A stretch of 64,000 nucleotides of DNA from Escallonia rubra (GCA_033065855.1 JAVXUO010003221.1:1-64000); one strand, 5' to 3'. Numbered from the stretch's first letter, positions 33,048-46,584 are shown. Notes: generated by a model not told the origin, from the sequence alone. Translations and numbers: made by a program.

Positions 33048-34343
33048 TAGGGATGGCAATTTGATCCGCACCGGGCGGATATCCGCCCCGCCCCAGTCCT
33101 ATAAGAGCGGGTATTTTTGACTTTGACCGGGTCATGGAGCGGATACGGTAACAAAAATCTAAACCCGCAGCAGATACGGGTCGAGTATGGTATTTAGTCT
33201 TATCCGCCCCGGTATCTGACCCGTACCTGCCCTATATATAATTTATCCTAACCCTAGATCAAATGCTATCATCTCAGCCGTCCATCTCCATATATATATA
33301 TATTCATAAAAACCTAAACACACTATTTTGTTTCTCTTCTTCTTCTCTCTCCCTTTCTCTCATGCCCGCCGCTCAGCTTTTCATCTCTCTGTGCCGCACT
33401 GTCATCCCCTACACATGCCGCCACACCACTAGCCACCGTCCTCCACTTGCCACCATCCACCACTAGCAACCCACTCCTTCACCGTCACCATCCATAAAGC
33501 GATTTCAGCGTCATGGACCGATTCACCATCAACGGTCCCAGCCCGGCGACGGATTCAAGCCACGCTGAGCGTTGTACTGTGTTGTCAATTGGATGCCCAT
33601 CGTATGGCTAGATTATTACTTTTGCAGAGAATGATTGAAATTCCTATTGTGGCCTAGATCTGGGGTGGCTGAAATGAAACAACGCCGGAAACAAGCGGCA
33701 TATACGGTACATAATGTTTATCTGCAAAGTGCAAATGGGGGATTGCATCTGCACTTGTATTGCAAAACAGTGATGCTGTACATATATCCCGGTCACGTGG
33801 TGCTTGAGTACAGTTGTTTAAAGTCATTTTGTTGTGAAGTGTGGTAGAACAGTAGCTTAGAATGGTACCCTGCTTCAATGGGGTTGCAACTATCATTTCT
33901 TGAGGGTTGAAGCATGTTGTTTTGATGTTACAAACCAGTTTGTCCATAGGTAATGCGAGACAGTTATGAATCTTTTTGCAAGTTGGGGAATTTTGAACAT
34001 GAAAAGGCCTTTGGATGGGTCTTTGCTCTTTATTCTGGAAAGTGGAAAGTGTCACCATGTCCTCATCTGCTTCCTTCTTAACCCCTTTAATCAGTAACAA
34101 TACCACAAAAGAAATGTATATACGTGTAGGAACAAATCATGTTTTTGATTCAAATCATGTTTCTGATTCTTGAGTGAGGTCGGGGCGGATCGGGGCGGGG
34201 TTGGGGTCTTTAATTGTCCTCCGAATCGAGGATGGTAGTTACCATTCTTGACCCGGTAGCGGGGCGGAGTCGTGTATAAATAATATCGGGGCGGGTACGG
34301 ATTTTATAAGATCCACATCCGACCCGCCCCATTGCCATCCCTA
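33048..34343. mobile_element. Non-autonomous hAT element, 1296 bp, same family as 6105
   Basis: TAGGGATGG and CCATCCCTA ends, perfect 8-bp duplication AGTAGGAG (33040-33047 and 34344-34351). The outer ~200 bp on each side match the element at 6105-8466, including GATATCCGCC and GACCCGCCCCATTGCCATCC. The interiors differ after the shared CTCAGCCGTCCATCTC. No transposase is present. Confidence 0.94.
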
Positions 34344-34351
34344 AGTAGGAG

Positions 34352-36885
34352 ATGGTAGCAGTGTTTAGATGCCCTTTTAGCTGAATTCTCAGGCTAGACT
34401 TTGATTCTCTCTCTCTCACACACACACAAACACACAGAAACACAGCTGAAAAGTTTACGGGTCAGCTTCTGTCGGTTGTGCCCCTCGGAGGTGTCATTGG
34501 CGCGTTAGTTTCATCCATGTAGAAATGTACCCTTCTACTAGAAAGCTAGATTGAAGGGAGTGGTTGCCTTAGTTTACTCAAAAGAGGAAGTTGACAATCA
34601 GTTGTGATTTAAAAGAGCATATTGAGCATATCTGAATTGAGCTTTGTTTCTTGATAGACAGTTGCATCAAATGATGTTTCGGATACTTTATGAACAGAAT
34701 TCCGTAGTTGTTTTGCATGAAGACAAACACTGGGAGATGAAAGAACAAGGAGCCTTGACACAATTTTGGAGCTGCATGGTTAATGAAGGGCATATCTTCG
34801 GAGAGGCAGCTTGGTGAAATTTATGCCAAATTTTCATCGCTTGTTTGAAATTTTGAGAGGACTCTAATATCTTACAAGGTTGATGAGGGGAGCAAAGTCT
34901 GAAATCCACGTTTTAGAGGCGGGGTCGATGATTTCTGAAACTAGCAAAAGTGCATTCACTGCATTGTGCTGAAGAGGTGAATGGGAAGATCCCATCCATT
35001 TGGCATCCCACAAGTCCACGTGACAAAAAGAAAAATTTATGAGTCTAATTGGTAGAGCAAGGCGAAGGTTAGAGCAAGGCGAAGGTTAGAGATTGACATT
35101 ATTGTTTTTGGGAGCAGCCGGCCAATGGAGCAATTTGACGTTCTTGATTTCACTTAAACTTCTTATTCTGGACCCATCCAATTTCTACTGCTCAGAGATT
35201 TCTTAACAAACCCTCCATAGTATTAATGTGAATTAAGTCTTAAGAACTCACAGATTAATATTGAGGGTTTGTGTGGCGAATGGCATCTACTCCTTTGCTT
35301 CTGCATGGCTTCAACACAGAATCAGGTGAAGAAGTTGACAGATCTCATCATCTGGATTTCTGGTTAACATATTAGACTGCTTCTATCTTACTTATTTAGA
35401 GCGATCGAGAAACACATGCTCTTGAGCTGGATAGGCATATATATAATGAGCTTTAGCTTGTTCAGCACAGTTTTTGTATATATTTAGAATGTCTAATCAG
35501 CTTGTTGTCTGCTTATGCATTTCTTTGATCTTTGTTTGGTGATTTTGTTTGATGGGCTAGTGCCTCATTGTCATATTGAGTTGTATTTGGGCTTCCTGAC
35601 CCTTCACCTCCACCCACTCGCATGAGGTCTCACAAATAAAAGAATAACCTGGGAACAAAGTCGATAGCGGGGAGAACAAGGTAGGCTCTAGAACTATTCT
35701 TGTTTGGACTTTTGAATGCCTAGTGATTCAAATATTTTCCATTTTGTTTTCTCAGTGGTGGAAAAAGAAAGGTAAGAGGTTACCGCAAGTATGGCGTAGA
35801 TTATTTTTGCAGGCCCAGTTAAAGAGTTAATCGCGTTTTGAATGGCAGCGTTGAGTTGGTTGTCCAGCCCATATTTGCACTAAAATATTGTGCTTCGATT
35901 TGCATGGGTTACATAGCCAATAACACCAGGAGAAAAATGCAGCAAAGCAAATAGGCTTCGTGCTGGTGACAGCAGCCTCGCTGAAATTCTTGGAAATCCA
36001 GTACTATTGCTGTGTGGAGCACTAGTGCACATACAAAGTGATTCCTGAAGCACAAACCGAGTTTGGGTCTAATGATCCACAAACCTCATGCCACCGCCTT
36101 CTGGAGCAGTAGCTATTATTTCCTACTAATTTCACAGCACATGCACAAACATCATGCCTGCATGGAATTTGTGTTTCCTTCTCTTGTCTTTCCTCAACTA
36201 TTACAAGCAAGGAATTCGACCGAAGGGGAACAAGAGGAGACCGAGCAAGTCCCTACTGTTGTGCCTCTCTCTACATAGTTACAAGTTTGACGAACTTTAC
36301 TGGTAAAGTAACATGATTCAAGATTGGGGCATAAACAAGGAGGCTTGTTATTTTCGTAGGAAACACATGAGCCAAGAGAGCGCGAGTCAAGTGAAAGTAC
36401 CGAACATATGCGAATTTTCACCTGCCCGAGTGCTTGATGTATCTGAACCCCATCGAGCAAAGCTCCGATATTCTTTTCACTTTTTTCCCTTAGGTAACAC
36501 GATTCTGTAGAAGGACAAACCCACCTTCAGTCAATGGAAACAACCCGAATTTCATTCTGGCACTCCCTATCGCCCTTTGAAGAAATGATGCCAAGCTTTG
36601 AGGGCCTTCTTTGTCCTATTGTGAGCTTCCATACCTGAAGTTCTTGGCATGACTTTCTGTTGGCTATGTTAAAATCATTTTTACTGTGACCAATAAAGTA
36701 TGGACACATGGATGACATAGAACCGCCCAGAAAAATGTATCTAGAAGGACACACGTTCATCAGGAAAGTGGGCATAATTGCTAGGCAGTTATTGAAGACG
36801 CCGCCAGTTGTCAAGTTAATATGACATGGTCAGGCAGTTTAACACGATTGCGCAGGAAATAAAGGTTTGTATGAAATTGTGTGAG
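34352..36885. other. Intergenic, no gene recognised
   Basis: Moderately AT-rich with only short frames and no family motifs. A 21-bp tandem duplication (AGAGCAAGGCGAAGGTT) sits at 35056-35090, and a CT/CA microsatellite at 34405-34440. I see no promoter or RNA gene I can support. Confidence 0.5.
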
Positions 36886-37078
36886 GAAAAATAACTGTTA
36901 GCAAAAACGGGGCAATCGGTAATAGTAGTTGACAAGCAGTTTCCAACGAAGGAAGACTGCATAAAGGAAGACAGTTGCCAACAACAGCGAGGCGATCGAT
37001 AGAAGCAGTTGACAAGCAGACTGCATGGAGGAAGACAACTGTCAGTAGAAACGAGGTGATCGATAGTGGTTGACAAGC
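36886..37078. repeat. Three diverged tandem units of about 65 bp
   Basis: Each unit contains GGAAGAC(A/T)(G/A)(T/C)TG, GCGATCGATAG or a variant, and AGTTGACAAGCAG. A TATA-like GAGTATAAAAG follows at 37140. This layout resembles the enhancer and promoter part of an LTR, but no matching partner LTR is visible. Confidence 0.55.
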
Positions 37079-37802
37079 ATTTTTCAGCAAATGATTGGAA
37101 TGAACGGTTATGGGCAATCGAGGGATGGGTACAAAAAGCGAGTATAAAAGAAAGAGAAGGGCAACATGAAAAGGGTTTTCAAATTCAGATATCAAACTTG
37201 ACTTGAAAAACTCAAGTCTGGATGAATCAGTTCTTGTTTTTCCTAGTATTTATCAAAGTGTTTACATGATTTGCCTTATATCAACATATAATCCTGTCCG
37301 TTATCATACATATTTTCAGTGCATTGTAAAAATATTATGTCTTTGTGGGCGCGGCGTTTGTAGATTTGTAAAGTATTTTATCTTTAGTAAGTTTCTATTT
37401 TTAGTGAAGTCCTTAGGGCCGAGAGGGAAAAAAGATCTCACACTTTTAATCAATTGTGCTACGGGTGCACAACTTGATTGTGAGTTTGCCCACAGCGCAA
37501 ACACTTCCATATAGTTTGAAATGCACACCATTAAATGATCAAAATATATTATCACATTACCAAAATTCCAAGTGTAATGTTTGCCAATTCATGGACGGTT
37601 TTACTAAATCTACTAGTGTTGTTCTTCATCTGATAGTAATTTATTGAGCATTTGGTAGCAAACAATAACAATTGGTGCAATTCAAATTAAACTACTAGAA
37701 TGCTCCATGAAACTTTTTCAAAACAAAAGCAGAGAATACATGTCATAAGTCATTTCTTAGTTATATTCAAAATGGGAGTCGACTTGCCCATAAAAAAAGG
37801 TC
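37079..37802. other. Unassigned, possible solo-LTR remnant
   Basis: Follows the tandem units and TATA-like motif. No coding motif and no second copy in the window. Confidence 0.3.
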
Positions 37803-38106
37803 TTATACAGTATTATAACATTGTTGGACTCATTTTTTAACAGCTTAAGTTTTCAGAGCAGATGTTAATTTAACATGATATCAAAACTTTGGTTTTGACA
37901 AGGTCTCGGGTTCGATTATTCTCGCTTGTAAATTTTGGTCCCCTTTTACTGCAGTGCAATTTACACTCATTTTATTTGTGCATTTCGACCTTGATTTGTT
38001 TCTCTACTTGCAATTGGGGTTTTGAGGGGGAGTGTTAAGCATGGTAACACTTTTGGCCTCATTTTCTAACAGCTTAAATTTTTAGAAATGATAACTATTC
38101 GAACCA
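37803..38106 (+). mobile_element. TRIM-like miniature LTR element, degenerate
   Basis: Two direct repeats of about 73 bp share CTCATTTT-TAACAGCTTAA (37830-37850 and 38061-38085). After the first comes TGATATCAAAAC, close to the tRNA-Met primer site TGGTATCAGAGC. Before the second lies the purine tract GAGGGGGAG followed by TGTTAAGC. That is the layout of a terminal-repeat retrotransposon in miniature. It has no coding capacity and is an old, eroded fossil. Confidence 0.7.
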
Positions 38107-41100
38107 AGAAAATTTGCAATATATCAGCATAAGCAAGACTGATCTAGAGGCATCAAGCATGCCACGTCATCTTTATGTGAGAATTCAGCCTGAGAACAAG
38201 TTCTCACTTATGGCCAATTCGTGCTAGTGCAAGTGAGACAAGTTTGTGGCTGTCAAACCACACTGCCGAATTGAAGACAACAATTGGCTAAACGACGGGT
38301 GGCAAGTTCTGAGTATGGAAAAAGCACATGACTACTTGACATAGGGCATAAAGTTTTACTATGCTACGTGTTATCAAGAAGAGAGTTGTAAAAAGAGGTG
38401 CAAAGAGCTAGATGAAATTTTAGTCAAGAAGGTAAAACAAGGTTCTCTCTAAGCTCAACACTTGGCAAGGTCAAATCAATCAAAGGACCTTAACGTGAAC
38501 TAAATAGTAGAACAAACACGATTAAACACGTGGTAGCTCCATATTGGGTCGCCCTGGGAGCTTGGCATAATTAGAGTAACAAAGCAAACACACATAAAAT
38601 GCGTGGTAGCTTCAGATTGGATTGACCAGAGGCAAATGTTACAACTTCGCTATAAAAGCCATAATTTGTCTCAATTGAGCTTCTTTAGCACCAAACACAA
38701 ACGATCTCATGACTTATGTTATCTCACCTTAGTTTTCCTTAAGTAAGTAGATTTATCTTATGCTAATATTAAACCATCAAACTAAGTGTTTGTCTTATGC
38801 ACAGTCTCCCAAAGCGTGTTCGGTCTTTGAATCAAGTGTTTTGTATACTTAGAGTGTGTCACTTGTATAAAACTGTTTATGTGCAAGCACTATGAAGGTA
38901 AACTGTCTTTTTTATTGTATTATTATGTTTGGTTTGGTCAGAAGTATGAGTAGATTAGATAGAAGAAATGGTAACATAAATAGCATTGAAAATGTCCTTA
39001 GACATTAGCCCAAAAGAACTCTGAGGATATTTTCAAGTCCTCATAGATCGTTAAAAGAAGTCAAATTAGGCACTTCCCCCCAAATGTTAGACCAGAATTT
39101 TGTTTCACATGTGGTCCCGTCAAGAACTGGCAAGCTCGGGCATAATAACTCATCTATTTTTTTGTACCCGTGTGGGTGTGTGAGCATTTCAAGAGCGAAC
39201 AATTTTTGGCACACCCACTGGGATATATTTGTGCTTTTTTCTGCAAACATGGTTGTTACTAGGATAGATCCTACTTAAAAGCCTGTAACACCAAACCCCC
39301 AAAATCCCAATATGGCCAGCACCTCTAACTCAGAAGGCTCTATAAGGATTGAAGAAGTGGGGAAGATTAGTTGAACCCGTTTGGAGATCAAGGGGAACCT
39401 TAAGGAGATCCTGAGCCATAACATGTCCCAGAGGATGATGAGCGTGTTCGAGAACATCCAAAGGAGTATGTGTGAGAGCACAGCCATTATTTAGAGACTT
39501 TCTAAGCAGGACTAGGAACTTTGAGTGGCAAAAAACATATCGCAGGGTCCCCTTACCATATAATATGGGACCCAGGTTGAATCTAGGAGCAAGTAGCCAG
39601 TGGGGGGCAAACCAAAATTATGGTGATTATCAAGCCCAAATCAACCCACAAGATAATCAGGTTAGGCAAGGAAACAACCAAGGTTGGAGGACCCAAGAAG
39701 AAAACAATCATAACATTCACATTGATATATTCGGGGGGCAATATGGGTTGAACCAACCTTACACTCAGGCGTATTATCCTTATATTTATCCCAACATTCC
39801 CAATTGATGGTTACTAGAGAACTCGTTGAAGGGAACCTATTATAAGGAACCTAACCCTGGGATTTATGCTATAGAAGATCGGTCTGAAGTTGAACCGAAA
39901 TAAATTATTGGCATGAAACCTTAATTCTCTAAAGCCGTAGTTTGGCCTGAGAAAGGGCCTAATCTAAGTTTGGCTAAAGAGAAAGCCAGAGACAAAGTTC
40001 ACACTATTGAAATTGCTAAGCCGATTAGATCTATTGCATGTATCATGATAAGTGGACTCATTTGACTAAACATTGCATTATGTTTCATAATTTGGTACAT
40101 GAAAAGATCGAGACTGGCCTGATCATGTTCACAGAAAAAGGCCAAAGAGCATAAGGTCGACAATAATCCATTCCACGCATCCATGAATGGCCTACATATT
40201 CCCATCAACACTATTAGAATTCTTACCCGTAAAGGATATTGTATAAAAAATAGAGAAACTCAATCGGCCCATGGCTCTCAAGGCTGAAATTGTCATCCAA
40301 CTATTACAGTGCATTTAAAATTTTCAATCAAAAGCATAGGAAAAAGCGCAAACGGCAAAAATGGTAACATGCATTTATGGCGAGGTTGCCTGACAGGGTG
40401 GAAGTCTAGCGTGTCACATACAACAGTTAAAATACCATGATGACATCATCTCGCTATTTTGGGGGGAAATTTTTTGCACCAAGAAAAAGGGCAACGCATC
40501 AGCTTAAGCATGGTATATCTAAGGGCATCGAGCATGCCACATCATCATTGGGTGAGCAATCGGCTAGAGAACAAGTCCCTACTAAAGGCCAGATTAGTAC
40601 TAGCGTTAGTGGGACATGTTGGTGGCTGTCAAATCCCATCGCATAAATTGAAGACTGTAACGGCTAAATGACATGTGGCAAGTTCTGAGCATAAAAAACA
40701 AATAACTCTTTCACATAGAGCCTAAAGTTTTTCTATTTTACGTGTCATCAAGAGAATAGTTGTAAAAAATGTGTCAAGGGCAAAAGCTACCAAGAAAGTA
40801 AAACGAGGTCCTCTCCAGCCTCAACACGTGACAAGGTTGGATCAATTATGGGAGCTTTATGTGACCATAAGAGTAAACCGAGTAAGCTTGAACACGTGAC
40901 AACTCCATATTGGATCGACTTGAAAGTTTGGCATAAATAGAGTAACAAAGCAGGCATGCCTAAAATGCGGGCATGTCCAGTTTGGATTGACCAGAGTTTA
41001 GATGATTACAACTCGGCTATAAACGCCATAAATGTAATCTTAATTGACCTTCTTCAGCACTAGACACAAACTATCCCATAGTTTATGTTATCACTCCTTA

Positions 41101-41530
41101 CTTTACCTTAAGTAAGCATATTTATCTTAGGTAGGATAGGACCATCAAACTAACTGTTTGTAATCCAGACAGTCTCCAAAGTATATTTACTGAATGAAGT
41201 GCTTTGTACACTTAGAGTGTAATCATTTCTATAAAGTCGTTCATTTGTAAGTACGATGAAGATAGACTGCCTTTATTGATGTTATTATTATGCTTGGGTT
41301 GATTAGGAATAGGAGTAGATTAGATAATATCGATAGCATCAATAGCACTAAAAAAAGTACTAAAGCATTAGGCCAAAAGAACTCTCTGGAATATTATCAA
41401 GTCCTTATAGATCGTTTAAGAGAAGTCAGATTAAGCACTTTCCCTACAAGTGGTCCCGTCAGGACCTAGCACATCACAACTCTCGCATCTTTCGCACCTA
41501 TGCGGGTGCCTGAACATTCCAAGAGCAAAA
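38100..41530 (+). mobile_element. Broken gag-bearing LTR retroelement (Ty3-like)
   Basis: Two direct repeats of about 1.1 kb (38100-39203 and about 40475-41530) share blocks such as ATCAGCATAAGCA, GGCATCAAGCATGCCAC and AGATCGTTAAAAGAAGTCA. The left one is followed by TTTTTGGCACACCCACTGGG, in the place of a primer site. Between them only gag-like frames are found (Gln/Asn-rich, NQNYGDYQAQ, YKEPNPGIYAIEDRSEVEPK), with no polymerase. The LTRs are well diverged by eye, so it is older than the element at 58031. It is broken in several places, and I could not fix a target duplication. Confidence 0.7.
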
Positions 41531-41618
41531 ATTAACTTGATATTTATCATATTGTGCATTGCTTTGCCTATTAAGCTTGATGCTTGATGGTTCCACTCAC
41601 TATCGGTCCTAGTAAATA

Positions 41619-41978
41619 CTGGCTCCGTCCCACATAATTTGATTAACTTTTTTCACGCAGATTAATGACTTAAGTGATATATTGTGTGTTTCTTATTTTA
41701 CCCTTTAGAGAGAGGACGAGAAGAAAGTGGGCCAGGAGAGAGCAAATGGATTAATGGAGTGTTAAATGTAGAGGGAAATGAATAAAAAAGTGTAAGAAAG
41801 TTGACCAAGAGAGAGAAAATGAGTTGGAGATTTATGTAGAGAGAGAAATAAAATAAAAAAAGTGTAAAAATGGTAAATAGGTAAGAGTACATACAAAATC
41901 TTTCTTAATTTTAAAATGAGCTACTTTTGTGGGACGACTCAAAAAGAAAAGTTGATCAAATTATGTGTGACAGATGAA
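41619..41978. mobile_element. Stowaway-like MITE, degraded right end
   Basis: Left end CTGGCTCCGTCCCACATAAT after TA; right end GTTGATCAAATTATGTGTGA is its imperfect inverse. The same structure as the well-preserved copy at 54182-54539. Confidence 0.7.
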
Positions 41979-43235
41979 ATAACATTTTTAAAAAGTTTAA
42001 AGTTACTGTAGCACCTGCATCATTAGGTTTGCATTTAGCAGCACATATATATCTATACTACTTATAAAAGTGTGGATAGATGCAAATCATTTTTTGGATA
42101 AAATTACCCTTATAAAAATTAAAAATACCATTAACACCCTTTTAATCTTGTTACATATTTATTTTTATTTTTTCTCACTTCCGATGCATGTTCATGTTCC
42201 ATCCATAATCTTTTGAAATTAATAGCTGGACTACTTCAACCTCACGACTATACATATTCATCGTATCAATCCTTAAAAACCTTCCTCTTCAACTTCCCAT
42301 TCCTCCGCTCCACTACACCAACAGGCTTCCACCCTATAGCAGTTTTCTTTTTACCTCCTTTAAATTAGAAAATTGCAAGATCTCTAATTGCTCAAATTGG
42401 GAAACTAATTATTTTTATGTTTTCATCCATGCAGGTATGAAGCAAAGATATGATCTCTTAGTTTCACGAAGTTCTAGACACTTGAAAGTGAGTACTAAGA
42501 TTCTTACTACTCCTTAAGGAATTAGAATTTTTTTTTCTTTCTGCAACTATTATTTGTCCTTTTTGAGGTATGGTTTTATAGAAAAGTTATCTACTGTCAA
42601 TTAACTTGATTATTATTCCGTGTCGCAGTTACTTTTGGTCTCATATTTATTTGTTTGGCTATTATATGACGGACACTACACAATTTGCTTATTTAAAATG
42701 GATAGATACTTTCACTATGTTTTTTGCCGTGTATATTTATCTTTCTTTTCCGCCAGTCATGTGAGTTCTCTAACTTCATATTCGAGGCACATAAATTTTA
42801 TTGTGTACTCGCAATTGATCTTAAGCAATATCTGGAGTAGTTTGCCATGAAAATGTAACTATGTGTTTGTGTGACGGATACTCTTGGGTTAAAGAAAATT
42901 GGTTTAGTTTAATAGAGCGCTGAGCGCATAACTTGATTTCAACCAACCATAAGCTTGTAGTGTGTATGAACACGAGACAAAATTTATAGTCTACACAATG
43001 TTTCATTTCTGAACAAAAGTAGAAATCATGAGTAGAGTTATACAACTAGGTCTTTAGAGTATCCTCCAGATTCATGACTTTTAGAATTTTTGTGTTAGCT
43101 ATAGCATGACCTTCCCTAGCTGTGTATTTTACAGCTGCTATTATTTATATTAAGTGGTCATTTTTGTAATTTTTTTTTCATGAAAGGACTCCTTTTTTAT
43201 TTTTCCTTAGTAATATGACCTCCAAATTTAATCTA

Positions 43236-44338
43236 GGGTTAATTACACTCATGTCCCTGAGGTTTGGGTGAAATTACACGCGTGTCCATAAGTTTGAAAA
43301 ATAGGCAGTTATGTCCTTTGACCTAACGGAATATCCAAATACTTAACGGTTTACATAAAAAGACCAGATTGCCCCTTTCTTCTTCCTCTTCAAAATCTTC
43401 CACCACCGCACGGCGTCGGCACCACCTCCACCACGCCGCCATCACGTAGCCACCCTTGACCCACCCACCAAATGCCTCCAAAACTTCCAAAATCTCAATC
43501 ACAAAAATTCTCACAGATTCCTCTCCACCAAATGCCTCTCAGATTCGTCTTCTCTCTTCCCCCCTCGCCCCACCATCCGGCAGACTTGCCCCACCATGCC
43601 GACAAGCCCTTGGCGAGGGAGGGAGGAAGACTGGATGGGAAGGAGACATATCTGGCCATTACAATGACGGTGATCACACCGGTGTGCGCGATGATGCAAG
43701 CCCATCGTGGTGGTGATGGCGCTGCCTTGCTGGTGGTCACGGTGGCGCGCATCTTAAAGGAGGAGGCTGGTGTCGTGAGGTAGCTCGGTAATGCTTGCGA
43801 TCTCGGACGGCGCGGGGTGCGGAGGTAGGTCGCGACGGTGATGGTGGCGACCGGTATGGCGACAGGCAGATCGAGAGTGAGACCGCGATCTTGCAGCACC
43901 GGAGGGCCTACTACTGCGCTGACGGTGATCGGGCCTGCTACTACGCTGGGTGGCGCAGATGGATTGCCTCGGGTTTGGTGACGGCATTGACTCGGTTGCC
44001 GCCGGGGAAGGGGGTTGTGGGCATGAGGGGGTGGGCGGGTGACGGGGAAGGGGGAGGCAGACGGGGTGAGGGCGGGGGGGGGGGGGGGTGTGGGGAGAGG
44101 AAGAGGCTTGACAAAATCTTAAAATTATTCAATATATTTTTCTACAAGGGCAGTTTTGTCATTTTGAAAATACGTAATGATGTCATCCTAAAAAAATACA
44201 CTTTTTGGACAGAACCCTGACGGATGGACATAAGTGTTACATTTTTAACGTTTGTGGTCACGGTGTGTTACTTTTTGAAACTTTGTGTCCTTGACTGTAA
44301 TTTTACCCAAACCTCAGGGACATAAGTGTAATTAACCC
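43236..44338. mobile_element. Mutator-like element with GC-rich cargo, 1103 bp
   Basis: Terminal repeats GGGTTAATTACACTCATGTC and GACATAAGTGTAATTAACCC, then CCTGAGGTTTGGG. The 9-bp flanks TTTAATCTA and TTCAATCTA match at 8 of 9. The interior is GC-rich, with a frame YLAITMTVITPVCAMMQ near 43645-43700 that I cannot assign; a captured exon is possible but unproven. No transposase. Confidence 0.88.
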
Positions 44339-45603
44339 TTCAATCTAACTCAATTGTTTTAATAGGCACGAATAGAATGTGTTATGATTATCCATTATAG
44401 CCGACATACCAGGATAGCAGTGCCACAGTAATTATGAAAATGCCAGGATAACAAGAAAAAGTTTTCAAAATGTTGGAGGTGCAACATGGAACCGTCATTA
44501 TGTCTCCCAAAAAAATTTCCTATAGGGCAAAAGTGCCTGATTTGGCTTTTTGTTGCTCTTTAAATTTATGGCCTCTGACGTTCGTCTCTTTCGACTCAAT
44601 AGTTAAAGAGTGATGCCAAGGAAAATGGGTTCGTACCTACGTGGAGGTGCCACAAAGGCTGCAGTCTGAGTCAACTTCCAAGTATGTTGATGTAGGACAC
44701 AACAAGGGTGGAACAAGGGTAGAGACCAAAGGCTTCCCAGACAGAGCTTGAGGGTGGCAGTGCTACAAGGGCGATAGCACAAGATGAATACACGACGATA
44801 GTCACAGTCCGATGCTTAGGTCCAGAGTCAATGTCCTCTATGTTTATCTCTCTAGGATTCTAGAGTGAGAAAGTGAAAATATGAGAGAGTGAAGAAGAAG
44901 TCCCCTAATGAATTCTCAAGACCTTTATTTACAGAGATTGAGATAATGATGTCATAAACCGACACGTGGCGCTCCTTGGGAGTGACACGTCACCGGGGGG
45001 TCCACGGGTGCCGGTGATTCACCCGGCTTGCCCCGCACAACGTCGCTCTGTCTGTTTGGAAAGACTGGCTCCCACAATGTCAGTGTGGCCAGAGAACCCC
45101 TTGATCTAGCCTCCAATCCAAGCCTTTGCGGAGTCCCACAGGCCTGGCAGCGGTGGGGAAGACCCGACGCCCAACTGCTAGGTAAACTAGGCGCGATGCC
45201 TTCTGAAGACATGCTCCCGTCTCGGAGTGACCAGGGGGTCATAGTCCCTAGGGGTGCCGACGTAAGCCCCCAGTGCCGAAGCACGTGGGCCAGTCACGCA
45301 GGCACCCTGACGAAGATAGTGTCCCTGAGGAGTCGCCTATTCCGTAGGCTGAAGTAGCATCCCGGAAGAGCCGTCTACCTGGCCGGCCAAGGTAGCATCC
45401 CAGAGGAGCCATCTACCTGGCAGAAGGGGAGTCTTCGTGCCGGAGCACTTAGAGCTCCCTGGCAGAGATAGTGTCCCAGAGGAGTCGCCTATCCCCGCAG
45501 GTCAGTCCTTGTGCCGGAGCACTTGGAGCATGTCAAGGTAGCATCCCGGAGGATCCATCTACCCTACTGGCCGAGGTAGCATCCCGGAGGAGCTGTCTAC
45601 CTG

Positions 45604-46010
45604 GCGAAAGGGGAGTTGAAGAGCTCCCTGGCAGAGATAGTGTCCCGGAGGAGTCGCCTATCCCCGCGGGTGAGTCCTTATGCCGGAGCACTCGGAGCGA
45701 GTCAAGGTAGCATCCCGGAGGAGCCGTCTACCCGACTGGCCGAGGTAGCATCCCGGAGGAGCCGTCTACCTGGCGGAAGGGGAGTTGAAGAGCTCCCTGG
45801 CAGAGATAGTGTCCCGGAGGAGTCGCCTATCCCCGCGGGTGAGTCCTTATGCCGGAGCACTCAGAGCGAGTCAAGGTAGCATCCCTTAGGAGCCGTCTAC
45901 CCGACTAGCCGAGGTAGCATCTCGGAGGAGCCGTCTACCTAGCGGAAGGGGAGTTGAAGAGCTCCATGGCAGAGATAGTGTCCCGGAGGAGTCGCATATC
46001 CCCGCGGGTG
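45604..46010. repeat. 169-bp minisatellite in the solo LTR
   Basis: GTTGAAGAGCTCC recurs at about 45613, 45782 and 45951, a 169-bp period. Each unit contains two copies of GGTAGCATCCCGGAGGAGCC and one of GATAGTGTCCCGGAGGAGTC, a higher-order repeat. More diverged units precede it from 45310. Confidence 0.9.
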
Positions 46011-46365
46011 ATGTACACTCTGGAGAGTGGGTTGAAGCATGTTCCATGACCAAGGCAAGGTGCGCATGGTGTGATGAATGAGTGTGGTGCCCGGGGGCAT
46101 GATGACATGATTGTGGCGCATGGGCGCGATGAAGTGAGTAAGGTCTCGGGGGCACGTTTGTGTTAGTGGCACGGCACATGGGCGAGATTGAGTGCGTAAG
46201 GTGCCGGGGGCACGTTTGTGTCAATGGTGGCGCATAGGCGCGACATAGTGCGTATGGTGTGCGGGAGCAAGGTGGTGTGACAGAGAGCCTGGGGGCACGG
46301 CTGTATCAGCGGTACAGCGCACGGGCGCGACGGAGTGTTAAAGTGCAGCGCCTGGACGCGGGCGA

Positions 46366-46545
46366 CAGGGGTCGCGGAGTTGTGTCCGGGCGAGGGGGTC
46401 GCGGAGTTGTGTCCGGGCGACGGGGTCGCGGAGTTGTGTCCGGGCGACCGGGGTCGCGGAGTTGTGTCCGGGCGACAGGGGTCGCGGAGTTGTGTCCGGG
46501 CGAGGGGGTCGCGGAGTTGTGTCCGGGCGACGGGGTCGCGGAGTG
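46366..46545. repeat. 27-28-bp tandem array in the solo LTR
   Basis: About seven units of GTCGCGGAGTTGTGTCCGGG. Matched by a similar array at 60035-60190 in the young LTR. Confidence 0.92.
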
Positions 46546-46584
46546 ATGTATGGTCCCTTGAAGAGTAGTGAAAATGCTAGGTAT

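Noticed and set aside
35040-35090. GGTAGAGCAAGGCGAAGG as part of a tRNA gene
   Set aside because: It resembles a D-arm only by chance; no TPsiC arm or cloverleaf follows, and the segment is a short tandem duplication.
37876-37887. tRNA-like TGATATCAAAAC and GGTTCGATT (possible SINE or tRNA gene)
   Set aside because: The position right after a repeated terminal segment, plus a purine tract before the second copy, fits a TRIM primer site better. No cloverleaf or A box is seen.
43645-43705. Frame YLAITMTVITPVCAMMQ as a captured membrane-protein exon
   Set aside because: Hydrophobic and exon-like, but I could not tie it to a family, so no call is made.
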